A stretch of 64,000 nucleotides of DNA from Amaranthus tricolor (GCF_026212465.1 NC_080058.1:10555363-10619362), one strand, 5' to 3'. Positions 46,846 through 59,759 are shown, counted from the stretch's first letter. The notes: generated by a model from the sequence alone, not told the origin. Translations and numbers: made by a program.

Positions 46846-49030
46846 ACAATCACGTCGACTTGAAGAGCATCAAGTTTAAAGGGATCAAGAACTTTACTAC
46901 AAATTGTGTTGAAGAAGGAACATAGCTCGGTAATAGCATATATCACATGTTTTGGCAGTATTCCACGGATTGCACTTGGTAAGAACACTTGCATCATTAC
47001 ATGGCAATCGTGAGTTTTCATGGTTCCCAACTTCACCTCACCATTTAGGGTCACAAATCTCTTCATGTTGGATGAGTACCCAGACGGAACCTTAATGCAA
47101 TACAAAGACTCAAAAAATGCCCGCTTCTCTGCTTTGGACAATGTGTAGCAAGCTGGAGGCAAATAAACTTTGTCATTACTCATCTTCTTCTTACCGCCCT
47201 TTCCCTTGTTACTGCCACCAACTTCACCAGCTCTATTTCTTTTCTTACTCACCTTAACATGTGCCCACAACTTCCGACGAAGACCCTTACATTCAAACCA
47301 ATCTCGCACGACCCTAACATCCTTTGTCTTACCCAAAATGTTCATGAGGGTCCCGAGTATGGCATCGCATACATTTTTCTATATATGCATAATGTCAAGA
47401 CAATGCCTAACCTATAGATCTCTCCAATATGGAAGCTTCCAAAAGATTGATTCTTTATAATCGGTCTTCACCCCCTTGCACTTGCCCTGTTTTACCAAAT
47501 ACAATCTCAACTCCCTTAACCAGTTCATAAACCTCATAACCGCTCAACCGTCGACGAGCTACACGGTCCTCAACCTCCCCGTTGAACATCTTCTTCTTCT
47601 TACGATATTGGTGATCTCATGGGAGGAACTTTCGATGGTGCATGAATATGTGTTTGCACTTAGGAATCCACGTGGATTCCATGTCATCGATACATATTGG
47701 GCATGCTTTCTTCCCTTTGTTCTTATACCCCGATAAGTTCCCATATGCGGGAAAATCATTAACGGTATATAAAAGCATTGCACGCAAGGTGAACTCCTCA
47801 TTAGCATATACATCAAACACGGAAATGCCTTCATCCCACATCTTTCTCAAATCCTCAACGAGAGGTGCAAGATGTACATCTATGTCATTGCCAGGTTGTT
47901 TAGGACCCGAGATAAGAAGCGAAAGCATAATGTACTTACGCTTCATACACAACCAAGGTGGAAATGTATAGATTACTAACAGTACTGGCCAAGTACTATG
48001 TTGAAAACTAAGATTGCCGAATGGGTTCATTCCATCCGTACACATTCCAAGCCTTAAATTGCGAACCTCATCCCCAAAATTCTTATGCAACCTATCAATA
48101 CTCTTCCACTCCGGAGAATCAGATGGATGTGTGAGCAAGTGACCTTTCTTTACCCTATCTGCATGCCACCTCAAATTTAACGCATCTTTCTTTATAGAAA
48201 ACAAGCGCTTAAATCTAGGTATTATTATAAGATACCAATATACCTTAGCCGGGGGCCCTTCAGCATCCCGAGCCCCTTTACGCTTGTAGCGCGATAACCC
48301 ACACCTAGGACACTCTTCTAAGTTCTTGTTTTCAGTCCGATACAATACACAATCATTCGGACACGCATGAATCTTTTGGTACTCTAAGCCGAAGGACACA
48401 TGAGCTTTTTGGCATAATATGTTGACTTTGGAAGTTTTTTTTTCTCAGGAAGCATCGCGCCTAACGCTTTTAATGACATTGTGAAACTAACGTCACTCAA
48501 ATTGAACTTTGACTTAATGTTGAAAATTGTCAACACTGCTGTTAGTTTGGTGAACTTTGTACATCCAGGGTACAAAGGCTTTTGAGAAGCCTCTGTCAAA
48601 AAGTCAAAAACACGAGGACGTTTTACTAACTCGTCCTCGACTCCCTCCATCATCTCATCAAAACGATCCACATCCTCATTGACATTCTCTTCATCTGTCT
48701 CATACCCATCAACATGATCTACTACATCCTCATTGACATCAGCCACATTATTAACGTCCTTAACAACACTTTTCTCTTTGTAAACTCCCTCCTCACCATG
48801 CCAAACCCAAACAAATATTGAGGTCGAAACCCACGTCGAAGTATGTGCTCCCTAAGGATATCAACACTATCTACCTTTGATACATTGCCACAAGTGACAC
48901 ATGGGCAATAAAAACCAATTCCCCCCGTTCTAACTTGTTGTTCAACCGCAATACTACAAAATTCTAATACGCCATCAATAAATTCTGACAATTCAATGCT
49001 TCCATACATCCAAGAACGATCTTTTGTCAT
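46846..49030 (-). pseudogene. CACTA-2 TNP2-like transposase, N-terminal part
   Basis: It starts with a transposase-associated domain (49030-48722: WMYGSIEL, CPCVTCGN, LREHILRRGF), continues through an acidic linker (48746-48384) and the TNP2 core (48399-47617: LGMCTDGMNPFG, STWPVLL, NDFPAYGNLSGY), and reaches a KTHDCHVMMQ...LPKHV region (47345-46846), where the Gypsy element interrupts it. Lesions: frameshifts near 48815 and 48395, a TGA for Trp near 47620, and several stops between 47560 and 47345. It is a dead gene even without the Gypsy insertion. Confidence 0.85.
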
Positions 49031-49829
49031 CCTAATTAGTGTGATTAATTAATTCAAAACAAAATTAATACACAACTTTTAACATATATAATTAACCCAA
49101 ATTAACCCTATTTAACCCTATATAACCAAAAACATATTTTAATGACAAAACATATATAACCAAAAAAAAAGCCATTTTATTTAATCAAATACACATGCAT
49201 AAATCAAAATAATAAGAAACTAATAATATACAACTACATACATAAGTAAATTACTCACATTCAAATAAACAACTACATATATACATAAGCAAATTATTCA
49301 CATTCAATCTACCCTAAAAATCCTAATTAATTAAAATTATTCTTGAAGCTATTAAATCACAATGAAGCTATTCTTGAAGAACTTAAACAAAGATTGAAAA
49401 ATTTACACCTTGAAGAAGAACAACCTTAGCCCTTATTTCGTGGGTTTTTGAAGGAAAAGCAACAATGGTGGGTTGAAGAACTTAAGCAAAGATGGAGAAG
49501 GATAATGGTGTGCTCTACAATTGGGTATAGTACAGTAACCTACAATGAAAACAAAAAAAATTTAGTATAATTGGGTATAGTCGTGCTTGGGTTAAATTTC
49601 GTGGGTTTAATGTCGTGGGTAAGAAAAAAATTGTAGCTTGAAGAAGAAGATGAGGGATTATGAACAAATTTTGTGGGTTTGAAGAAAATTGAAGCATAGC
49701 TTGAAGAAGAAGAAGAGGGTCGATGAAACAGTCGTGCGCAGTACAGTAGGTTTGAAAAGGATTTATAAATGAGAACAAAAGGTTTTGTAAAAGGAACGTT
49801 AAAAAGGCGCGTTTTAAAAACAGTTATTT
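49031..49829. other. CACTA-2 5' untranslated region
   Basis: AT-rich DNA between the transposase start and the subterminal repeats. The frames at 49515-49845 are low-complexity, overlap on one strand and have no domain. It probably holds the promoter and first intron of the transposase. Confidence 0.6.
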
Positions 49830-50065
49830 GCTGTGGGTAAAACATAACCGCAATATAAGTGCTTATAACCGCAGTATAAGTGCTTATAAGCGCAGTATAA
49901 ATGCTTATAATTGCTGCGGGCTCAAATAAACCGCAACATATAAGTGCTTATATGCTTCGGGCTTACTAAAACCGCAGCATATAAGGGCTTATATGCTGCG
50001 GACATTAGGTGAATGCAATATTTGTATTATATATTTTTTTTGCTTTTTTTTGCTATTTAATGCTG
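49830..50065. repeat. CACTA-2 right subterminal repeats
   Basis: Repeated AACCGCAGTATAAGTGCTTA and ATATGCTGCGG units in both orientations, matching the set at 32840-33065. Confidence 0.85.
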
Positions 50066-50124
50066 CGTGTAAGGAAACTGCAGCAAATGACACACAACAG
50101 ATACATTTTTTTCCACTAGGGATA

Positions 50125-53100
50125 ATAACTACTATTTTATTCTATTTTCATTTATATATTTTACTTTCTTCTAATTTTATCTACATTATTCATTGTACAA
50201 TTAATTAAAACTAGCTAGTTAAAAAGAAAGTGGGCGAAAATATAGTCTTCAAACCGAAATATCTGCTTCCATCTTCCTCAAATCCTCCACACATAGCTTG
50301 TGGTTGTCAAAGTTCTAAAATATAAGCTTAACTCGGTAAGCGCTTCCTAAACCTTCACTGGTAGCAATTCTCTGAATGCAATTTGAATTAAGCGTTGCAT
50401 GAAAACATGACAGTCATGACTTTTCATGCCTAACAATTGATGCTTGGCCATGTTAATATGCCTTACCATATTGGACACATAACCATCGGGAAATCTAATA
50501 CTTTTCAACCATCGAAGCAAAGCACAAATCTGTTGTTCATTTAATGTATAGGAAGCTTTCGGAATAGAAGTACCTATAGGATGCAATTTTGAACGTATAC
50601 CAAGTTCACGCAGATCGTGTCTTCTCTTGATGTGATCCTTTGTTTTACTTGGCACACACAACAAAGTGTTGAAAATGTTATCAAAAACATTCTTCTCCAT
50701 GTGCATAACATCCAATTTATGACGAATCATATTAGTTTTCTAATATGACAAATCCCAGAATATGCTCCTCTTCCTCCATTCAGCAGAGTACTTACTAACT
50801 TCCTTATTATGTTCCGGTGCATATTCTTCATTGACTCTCAAAAATCCAAAATGGTCAAATTCATCAAGCAATTCATGTCCAGTCCGAATAATAAGTGGAT
50901 CTCTTTTATCAACAAGGCCCGATCTGAAATTTGTTCTATTTCTCCTATAGGGATTTAAAAACCTTTTATGACAGTAAACCAACACATCTTCTTGCTATGC
51001 GTAAAGTAGAAGGCTTGTAAATCATCCATGCAGTAAGGGCAAGCATATCAGCCCGCAGTAATCCACCCAGACAACATCGAATAAGCTATAAAGTCATTGA
51101 TTGTCCACATTAAAGCTGCTCGCAGTTGAAAATTCTCCTTTCTTGGTTGAAGATATAAGTCAATGTTGTGCTTTGGATTGCTTGGCCCAGGGACAATAAC
51201 GGTCAAGAACATATACGGCTTCTTCATGCACATCCATGGCGGAAGATTGTATGGTGTGACAATTACAGGCCACGATGAATACTGTTGATTAGAACTTCCA
51301 AAGGGGTTAAAACCATCAGTACACAGACCAAGCCGCACGTTTCGAGTCTCCATTGCAAAATCTGGATGTATGTCGTTAAATGTCAACCACGCTTCAACGT
51401 CGGAAGGATGTATCATCTCTCCATCTTTAATGTGATGCTCTGCATGCCACCTCATATGCCTAGTTGTTGCCTCTAAAGCATACAATCTTTGTAATCTGGG
51501 TCCCAGGGGGAAATAATGAAATTGTTTCCGCAAAACCTTATCACCTGTTTCCTCCCCATCTAGAAGTTTCACAAATATAACCGCAAGTTGCATTCACATT
51601 ATTCCCCCAATATATCATACATCCTTTTACGACTGCAATCTATCTCCTCAACGGGTAATCCAAAGGTAGCTATTTGTTTTTTGGTTTCATAGAAGTTGTT
51701 TACCATCGTATTCTCTTCTGGTAACACTTCGTTCACAGTAGCACAAATATCGTCGTAACACCTCTCAGTGAGGCGATGGTCTGTCTTCAGGTTTGTAAGT
51801 CGACCAATAATAGACATCTTGGTGTGATTTTTACAACCTTCAAATAAAGGACTATTTACAAATTTTAACATTTTAAAGAACTGTCGACACTAAGGGTTTG
51901 GATATTCGTCAACGTGTACCGGTGGTTCATTATCTACCGATACTACATTATACCGCGAGGGAAGAAACTGATGGTATGTGTCTGGAAATACACTAGCTAC
52001 TGCATCATGCACCATCTGTGAGTATGGATTTGGATTGTTTGACGATTGCTCTCCCATTAATACTACAACATCAGATTGTGTTCCTATCTGTGTATTTTGA
52101 TGATATTGCCACTCATAGTAATTTTCAACAAACCCCCTTCTCATTAGATGTTCTCTTATTTCATCTGGTCCTTATAACAACAATTTTTATACTTTTTACA
52201 AAGACATCTAATCTCAAAACTCATGCTATTTGTACGAGCAAAATCTGAAAACTCTTCCAACCCTCTCATAAATCTCAAACTAAACTTTCCATTTTTTCGT
52301 CGGTTGTACATTCAATGTCTTTCTTGCCTAACATTCATTTTTAACAACTATATATAATATAATAATATAATTATTCAATTGATTAGTAAAGTAAGTTAAT
52401 GACAATAAAAGTATATAAAAACAAATCATGAGAATAAAAATATATGATAATAATATAATTATTCTAATATGAATTAATAAAGCAAATTAATGACAATAAA
52501 AATAAAATAATAAAAAAATATAAAAAACTCATGTAAATAACAAAGAAAATAAAATATATACTAATTAAAAATTAAATTAAATCAAATTAATGACAAAAAA
52601 AATTAAATATAAATAATAAAAATAAATAAAACAACTCATGTAAACATTAAAAACAAGCTACATAATAGAATAAGTAAATCACTAACCTTTCTTAATGCTT
52701 TGGTTTCCGAAATATACAATGCATAACAATTATACGTCTGGATTATTCATACAAAACATGGCAACAAGACGACGATTACAAACCCCTCGCCATTTTCAAA
52801 TTCAAATTTGAAAAATACGGACGAAGAAGGGCGACGAGCTGGCTACCAAACAACCGTCGCCAAAGATTAAAATAAAAACAAAAAAAAAGTACTAGTTTTG
52901 GCGACCAAGGGGCTACCAACCAAGCCTGTCGCCAACTTCACGAAAGATTAAACTTTTCTGTCAGGGCTACGAAAATAAAAAAAATCCTAGGGGTGGCAAC
53001 GAAAGGGCTATGAAAAAACCGTCGCCCAGTGTAAATAAAATCAAAAAATAGCTGTTAGTAAGTATAGCGTCGATATGGCGACCACGCTTCCCGTCGCGAT

Positions 53101-53247
53101 TTGACTTTTCTTTCTGGCGACCACTGAAAGCCGACGCCCGGCCGTAGCCAACTTTTAAAAAATAAAAGGAGATGATTTTTTCGTAGCTAATCCATCGCCA
53201 TTGACGATCATACCTTCCCGTCGCTATTTCAATACTTATTTGTAGTG
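50125..53247 (-). mobile_element. CACTA-1, right-arm copy, truncated
   Basis: The mirror of 3842-6594, starting at the CACTACAAATAAG end (53247) and reading minus. It extends past the left-arm breakpoint by about 370 bp (50495 down to about 50125) before meeting CACTA-2. The extra piece is still recognisably TNP2: an MKSHDCHVFMQ block, FRELLPVKV, then a Trp-to-TAG stop before EALTELSLYF, then a frameshift. No 3' terminal repeat was found. Confidence 0.88.
50220..52338 (-). pseudogene. TNP2-like transposase of CACTA-1, right-arm copy
   Basis: Same blocks and lesions as 4751-6594 on the other strand: 52144-51890, 51871-51599, 51593-51048 (TNP2 core, differing by Pro for Ser near 51236), 50985-50740, and 50730-50347, which ends at a TAG stop. 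Sequence below 50347 still carries the next conserved block in broken frames. Confidence 0.85.
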
Positions 53248-53521
53248 TAAGGTTGGAAATTCCATCATGCATTCTTACAAATTTTTGCCACATGGAAAAT
53301 TCTAATTGTTTAATTGCTATATTTATTGAACTAAAATATCATACAATTAATTAAAAAGATTTATTTACCAAGATTTTCCACATGGAACAATCAAAATGGT
53401 TAATTGCTATATTTATAAAACTAAACAAGATAAAAAAAATTTTATTCTATTACACGGGTCAATATGATCCTAAATCATGGTAGCTATTTCAATTTTGAAT
53501 CAAATCTCAAACATATCAAGA

Positions 53522-53563
<42 letters not shown>
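53522..53563. repeat. (TTA)n microsatellite, right arm
   Basis: Counterpart of 3525-3566. Confidence 0.95.
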
Positions 53564-53599
53564 TTATTAGGTTAGAACCATCAGATGAATCAAGCCGAG

Positions 53600-54280
53600 T
53601 TGGTCTCAATTATTTTGAGACGTTGCTTTGTTGCTTCAATTGCTTCATGTCGATGGAGATCATGCAAATCGATCTTTTAGCATTCCATTATTCTGATTTT
53701 TTATTTTAAAAATGTTTTCCGCAGCTTCTACATTGAGGTTACGTACAATTTTCCATGCCTAATGTTTTTTTTTTTAATCTCAAATACACGTCATATTCGT
53801 AAGATGGGTGGAAATACTTCTATAATATTGTTTGTCCACAAAAAAGATTATATACTCATGATTCTTATTGGAAAAGTCAAACGTTTCTAAAGAAAAGATT
53901 TAAATTTATAAAGAGAAATTTTATTTATTTTTTATACTTCTAATTTTTCTATCTTACAAAACTACCATATTACATGTATTTATACTAGTATCTATAACTA
54001 AAATCCTAATATTAAGGAAGTGTGACAAACTTATTTAAAACCCCTAACAACAGCTTTATTTTAATTGAAATTTTCTGACACTTATTATTTTGGCATCTAA
54101 ATTGTCTTTAATACAATTTCAATTGCTTTAGTAGAAAAATATATATAAGAAATACAAACCTTATCATTTCAATTGCTTCTTTTCTGTATCTCACACGTTA
54201 TTTTCGTAAAATGAATAAGGTGGAAATACTTCTACAATATAGTTTTCAAAAATGAAAAATATTGTCCACCACAACGGAAA
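53600..54280 (-). pseudogene. Smr-domain gene copy B, right arm
   Basis: Mirror of 2811-3490 with the same frameshift and the same missing intron and C-terminal exon. Confidence 0.6.
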
Positions 54281-54380
54281 AGTCAAACGTTTCTATAGAA
54301 AATATTCAAATTTATGGAGAGAATTTCTATTTATTTCCTCTACTTTTGATTTTGTTAACTAAAAATATAAAGTGGATACT

Positions 54381-54384
<4 letters not shown>

Positions 54385-54462
<78 letters not shown>
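54385..54462. repeat. (AT)n microsatellite, right arm
   Basis: Counterpart of 2619-2701, a few dinucleotides shorter. Confidence 0.95.
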
Positions 54463-54466
<4 letters not shown>

Positions 54467-55857
54467 TAGTAGATTTTGTTAACTGAAACGAAGACTAAAA
54501 ATAGTTTTTGGTTGTTACTTTGAAGAAAAAGTCGGAAATATTAATATCCGGGAAATCTACGATATAAAAGGTTATCTTTTTCGAGAAAAATCGGGTCTAT
54601 TAAAGAAATTGATTACAGCATTATATTCGTAAAATAAATAAGGTAAAATACTTCTACAATATAGTTTTCAAAAAAAATAAAGATATTGTCCCCCACAAAA
54701 TATTATACTCATTATTCTTATTGGAAAAGTCAAACGTTTTTAAAGTAAATATTCAAATTTATAAAAAGAATTTTTATTTATTTCCTCTATTTTGATTTTT
54801 CTATCATACCAAGCTACCATATTATATATATTTATACTAATATCTAAAACTAAAATCCTAATATTAAGGAAGTGTGATAGTAGATGTATTAGTTTAATTA
54901 TTTTTCTTTTCATACAACAATTAGCTCCGCCTGGTCGTGGCCCAAAATTTTCGGCTGGCATTTGTTTTCAGTTCTGATTTTTTTTGGTTCATGTGAGATT
55001 TCTTGGGCTAGTTGTTTTGAATGGCTGTTTTATCTTCTGCTAATCTCTCGAGAGACAGTCTAATTAAGAGGCGTATCTTAAACTCAGCTCATTAAAGATT
55101 AATGCTTACTTACTGTATATTTAATGCCTATTTACATTATCCTTAACGCTTACTTACGTATCCTTAATGCCTACTTTCAATATCCTCAATGTCTACTTAC
55201 ATCATTCTTAATGCCTACTTACAATATTTAAGAAAATATACAATGGACGGTTCGATTAGAGATGATCTCTCAAATAGACCGTCTCTCACAAGAATTTGCG
55301 TTTTGTCTGTATTTATATAAACACACGTCAATTATAAACGTTAAATTGATTATTGATAAGTGTATAATTATTATAAACACACGTCATAGAAAGGCATGTA
55401 TGATATTGGTTATTGATAAGTGTTCGTTCATATTGATGGAATTACGCTGTGGAAATCAACTTTATAAGTCTTATTTCTTCAACTAAATTTTAAGTACCAC
55501 AAATTGTAGAGTTGAATATATTGTTGATATCTTGATATCACTTGTTAAATTGATTGACAAAATTTTCATTAGTGTTTGATAAAACAATGATTTTTTTTGA
55601 TTCCATATACCTTACGTTGACGCTAATACTAACTTGACTATTTCTTTTGTCCCAAAAAAAATGACAGTAAGTACAAATGAGGTGAAAATATGAAGAATGA
55701 GTAAAAGTGGTAAAAAAAAAATATTTCACGAAACTTATTATCAATGAAAACAATTTACAACTTAATATATAATGTTTACATAACACAAATGCATTAAGAA
55801 AATAATTAAGAAAATAATTAAACTCCTAAGCTATAATATCAGAATAATCTCCAACTT

Positions 55858-56145
55858 CGGGCAACATTAATATCAAATGGTTTTGAACTTAGGACAAACC
55901 ATAATTACACCTGGCCTGTCTTCATAAAACCGATACTTGCAATGTTAAGTTTACACTTTAAACTCTAAAAATGAAAAAGTTAACATAAAGAAATGAGTCA
56001 AAAGGCTTTACCCTTTATTAGAAAGGGAGGTCGTCACTGCTGTAGGAAGTTTAGCCTCTCCACAACTATATTTTCCTACGCCTACCAATAAAAAGTTATA
56101 AAAATTAGTTCCCAAATGCAAATAGTACTTTATAATACAGTTATA

Positions 56146-56191
<46 letters not shown>

Positions 56192-56855
56192 TATTTTTTT
56201 TTTCATTTGCTTAAATATTGGAAAAGAATGACATTTATATTTAAATCAAAAATGAAAATAAATATATACCTATAATGATCTCAAAACAAATTGGTTTTAC
56301 TAGGTCGGAACCATCAGATGAATTAAGCCATATTTCTGAATTGGTCTCAATCATTTGAGACGTTGCTTTGTTGCTTCAATTGCTTCCGATCGATGAAAAT
56401 CATGCAAATCGATCTTCAGTATTCCATTGTTTTGGTTTTTTACTTTAAAAATGTTTTCCGCATCTTCTACATTAAGGCTACGTACAATTTTCCATGCCTG
56501 TTTACTTTCCTCACAAAGTAGTTTCACCAGAGTGAAATCACAATTTATAAAAGAATCTTCACAAGCTTGTGATATACGTTTTGTAATACTGTTGAAACAA
56601 GAGCAAAACATTGTCATATAAATAAAATTATATAACTGATTATGATTGCATATGTGACTAGACCTTCAACCTATTCTAAATTTATCGAAAATGAAATTCA
56701 GAAGAATATATATGATAGAAATACAAACCTTGTTATTTTAATTGCTTCTTTCTGTATCTCAAATACACGTTATCTTCCTAAAATAAATAAAACGTACTTG
56801 TAGAAAATACTTCTACAATATAGTTTTTAAATTTAAAAGGATGATGTCCACCATA
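55858..56855 (-). pseudogene. Smr-domain gene copy A, right arm
   Basis: Mirror of 211-1208: Smr exon at 56588-56270, VGKYSCG exon at 56066-55997, last exon at about 55920-55858. It has the same lesions as the left copy, so they predate the inverted duplication. Confidence 0.75.
56146..56192. repeat. (TTA)n microsatellite, right arm
   Basis: Counterpart of 876-935, about four units shorter. Confidence 0.95.
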
Positions 56856-57065
56856 ACAAAATAATAAATTCATGATCCTTATTGAGTAAAGTAAAACGTT
56901 TTTAAAATAATTTAGATATTCGGTAATAAAAATAATTAATTTGTGTAGATAAAATAAAAAAAGAAATATGTGAATAAGATTAAAAAAAAGCGGTGATTTT
57001 GTTTTTTGGCAAGTAGGTTGATCATGAAATTATTATGTGTTTAGTTGAAAAGATTTATTATTGTG

Positions 57066-58127
57066 TTAGTTTTTATTGACATAGTGCAGCATTTATATTG
57101 TTACACCATAACATGTACTTATTTTAAAAGTCAGTAAATCTAAGCTATAAAATAGGAAGAAGTTGAGGAAGTAAAGGAAGTTGATCATTCTTCCAACTCA
57201 CATCAATTTTTTTAAGTTGTGAGAAATACGGTTTTCTGAAATTACTTTTTTTAAATGCCTTCGTATTACAATAATTAAAATTTTATTGTAAAATGGAACA
57301 TTCAGAATAATTTAAGGTTAATTATAGTATGGTTTTATATATGTTGGAGGTAATTTAATAGATACAAAAAAATTATTAACAATATAAAAAGATGATTCAT
57401 ATAATTTATTGGGTAGTAATAAACGAGTGATAATTATAAGGATTACATGTGATTATTTAATGCAAAAAAGTTGAAGAATTTAATTTTCTCACTCAAGAGT
57501 GACCAAAATGGCAGAAGTTAAACACAGATGAGAGAGAAAATGAAAGAAAATGGTTTAGTTGAAGAAGGAAGTTAGTTTAGTCGGTTAAAGGTGATTTGAA
57601 TCTTTAAAAGCAAATGCAAATCAAAGTACGAGTCTTTAAAAAATAAACGCAAGTTCAAATCTTTAAAAGCAAATAATCTAAAGTTCGTACATTTAAAATC
57701 AAATTTTCCTAATATATTTTGTCAATATTTATATTATGTTGGATAATAATTATATTTATTATTGAATGTAAATCAATCACCTTTAATCAAGTATATTATC
57801 TTATTAATCTATTTTTTGCACATTATCTGCTTTTATTTATGTCTGAAATCAATAAAAAATTAACAAATTTAGAACTAATTGGCTTATACATTTATCCCTT
57901 AATATAGATTATTGTTGTTAAATTAACAATGCATCGCAAAACCGCTAAACTTTAAACATTAACCATGGTAATGATATGTATATATCATGAAAATTTATAC
58001 TACAAATCATTTTCATTACCACTAATTAGTACTATTGACCAAACAGGTCGTGAGAGTAGGCCTTGATTCCATATTGTGTACAATTGATCTAAAACTTCTT
58101 TTTGCGATTTTATATTAACATGAATAA
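57066..58127. other. AT-rich intergenic stretch, no gene seen
   Basis: This lies outside the visible end of the right inverted-repeat arm; whether the arm continues cannot be judged because its partner is off the window. No domain-bearing frame, RNA gene or complete transposon was found. Confidence 0.6.
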
Positions 58128-58337
58128 TTTGCGAATTACAGTCTTAAAGTTTAGTCCTTTTGCGAATTACAACCTCAATGTTTATTTTTTGCGAATTATA
58201 GCCACTAAAGTATCAAAGTTTACAAGTTCAAGCCAAAAATACAAAATTCCGATCACTTAATCTGAAATTTTGACCACCAAAATGGTTGAAATTTTGTGTT
58301 TTGGCCTGAACTTGTAAACTTTGATATTTTAGTAGTT
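58128..58337. repeat. Tandem repeats followed by a foldback
   Basis: Three copies of a TTTGCGAATTA(C/T)A...-TTTA word (58128-58200) lead into a stem: 58203-58241 pairs with about 58293-58335 (core AAAGTTTACAAGTTCA and its complement). The loop contains a smaller inverted GAAATTTTGACC / GGTTGAAATTT pair. It looks like a foldback or MITE-type insertion in the 3' region of Smr copy D. Confidence 0.6.
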
Positions 58338-58410
58338 TTACACTTTTTAAAAATGAATGCAAAAACACATGAGGTTGATATACAAATACAATAGCCACAA
58401 AATGCCTCAC

Positions 58411-59660
58411 TCTTTATCAGTAAGGAAGGTTCGCACTGCAGTTGGAAGCTTAGCCACTCCACGGCTATGTTTCCCTACGCCTGTTAGTGAAAAAGATTAA
58501 CTATTAGTCTAGTATTCTTCACTTCTAAACACTTACGATTTCAAGAGGAATAAAATCTTAATAATTTCAAAATTAAAAAACAAGTTGATGTTTTATTGTG
58601 CCTAGGCAATCCAAATAAGGAAGATAATAAGTAATCCACATTCAAACTCAAAAGAGTTTCACTACTAAAATGAATTGGCCGTATTAGTTAGAGTTACTCT
58701 TCAAGTTTCTTAAGTAGCATATCATCTTCTCTTTAATCGATGTGGAACAACTTGGTAATGACGGAAACTTTTACAGAAGGGCGGTCTCATTTGATATATG
58801 GTAAACTAATCAACATTTAATGTAAACTTCAGTCACACACTCATTTTTTATCAAACTAAAAATTATACTTCTTATATATTATTAGTTCATTTAGCAATGA
58901 ACTTTTGAGATGAAGGCTTGATTAAGGGAAGTAAGAATACATTAGAAATGAAGAACACTAACTCATATAATTAATTAACTAAGCAAAATGAAGAAATTCA
59001 GAATTGAAGGCTACTGCTATATACCTGTAATAACTTGCAACAAGAGTGGTTTTCCTTTGTTTGATGAAGAACACAAGGTTTTGGACTTGGTCTCAATTGT
59101 ATTAAGACGTTTATTTACTGCATCAACAGCTTCAGATGAATGAAGACCATGCAAGTCAATCTTCATTATCCCATTTTTCTTGTTTGTTGTTTCAAAAATC
59201 TCGTCGGCAGCCTTTTTATTGAGTATATGAACAGTTTTCCATGCCATCTTACATTCTTTAGATAACCGTTTTTCAGAAATGCGATCACCCTTTGCGTAAG
59301 CATCTTTTTGCTCCTGGGAAAGAAGTCTTGCTAAACTGTCTCGAATGCTGGTTTTCGACATCTCAAATACAAATTATCTTCTTCTCGCAAAATTTTCTCT
59401 TTTTCCTTACAAGGCTTTACAGGTTCACATGTTAAGTCGTGCAGCTTATCAACGATTTTTATAAAATCCGTATCAAATAATCTTGCAGATTCTAAAATAA
59501 TATCCGTATCACAAATCCCGTTTATAAATTTCATTTAGTTTTTCAAAGATCTCTTCAAATATGTTTCCTTGCGAATGGAATTTCTCATTAAAATTTCCAA
59601 CACCCAGATCAGATTCACCAAATTCAAATAGCTTGTCATCATAGAGATTAACGTTATAAA
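58411..59660 (-). pseudogene. Smr-domain gene copy D (best-preserved Smr core)
   Basis: Exon 59361-59025 encodes a DUF1771-like helical stretch (LSQEQKDAYAKGDRISEKRL) and the start of an Smr domain (KIDLHGLHSSEAVDAVNKRL ... VITG), ending at a good donor ACAG|gtatat. Exon 58480-58411 supplies VGKHSRGVAKLPTAVRTFL, completing the VITGxGxHSRG signature, with a donor GA|gtgagg. Smr domains in plants occur in proteins linked to RNA or DNA cleavage and silencing. Upstream, 59534-59340 and about 59660-59540 hold coding-like sequence in different frames, so at least one frameshift exists. The final RPGVI exon was not found downstream. Its core motifs are intact, unlike copies A and B. Confidence 0.7.
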
Positions 59661-59706
59661 AGAAACTTCTAAATTATTATTGAATATGTGACTAGACATT
59701 AAAACA

Positions 59707-59755
<49 letters not shown>
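59707..59755. repeat. (TAA)n microsatellite
   Basis: About 16 AAT units upstream of Smr copy D. Confidence 0.95.

Positions 59756-59759
<4 letters not shown>

Larger units (their letters stand above)
32814..50121 (-). mobile_element. CACTA-2 (En/Spm), complete but split by a Gypsy element
   Basis: The left end is CACTAATAGAAAAAA (32814); the right end is TTTTTTTCCACTAGGG (ends 50121), its imperfect reverse complement with TAGTG worn to TAGGG. A 3-bp duplication ATA flanks both sides (32811-32813, 50122-50124), as expected for CACTA. Subterminal CCGCAGCATATA repeats fill both ends. The transposase gene reads on the minus strand and is interrupted by the retrotransposon at 35465-46840. Without that insert the element is about 5.9 kb. 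Confidence 0.9.
50495..57065. repeat. Right arm of 6.6 kb near-identical inverted repeat
   Basis: This is the mirror image of 1-6594. Gene fragments, minisatellite, CACTA end and microsatellites occur in the same order on the opposite strand. On its inner side the CACTA-1 transposase remnant continues about 370 bp past the point where the left arm breaks. This arm therefore looks closer to the source, and the left arm looks like a truncated inverted copy. An assembly artefact is possible but is argued against by the different microsatellite lengths and a few substitutions. Confidence 0.95.
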
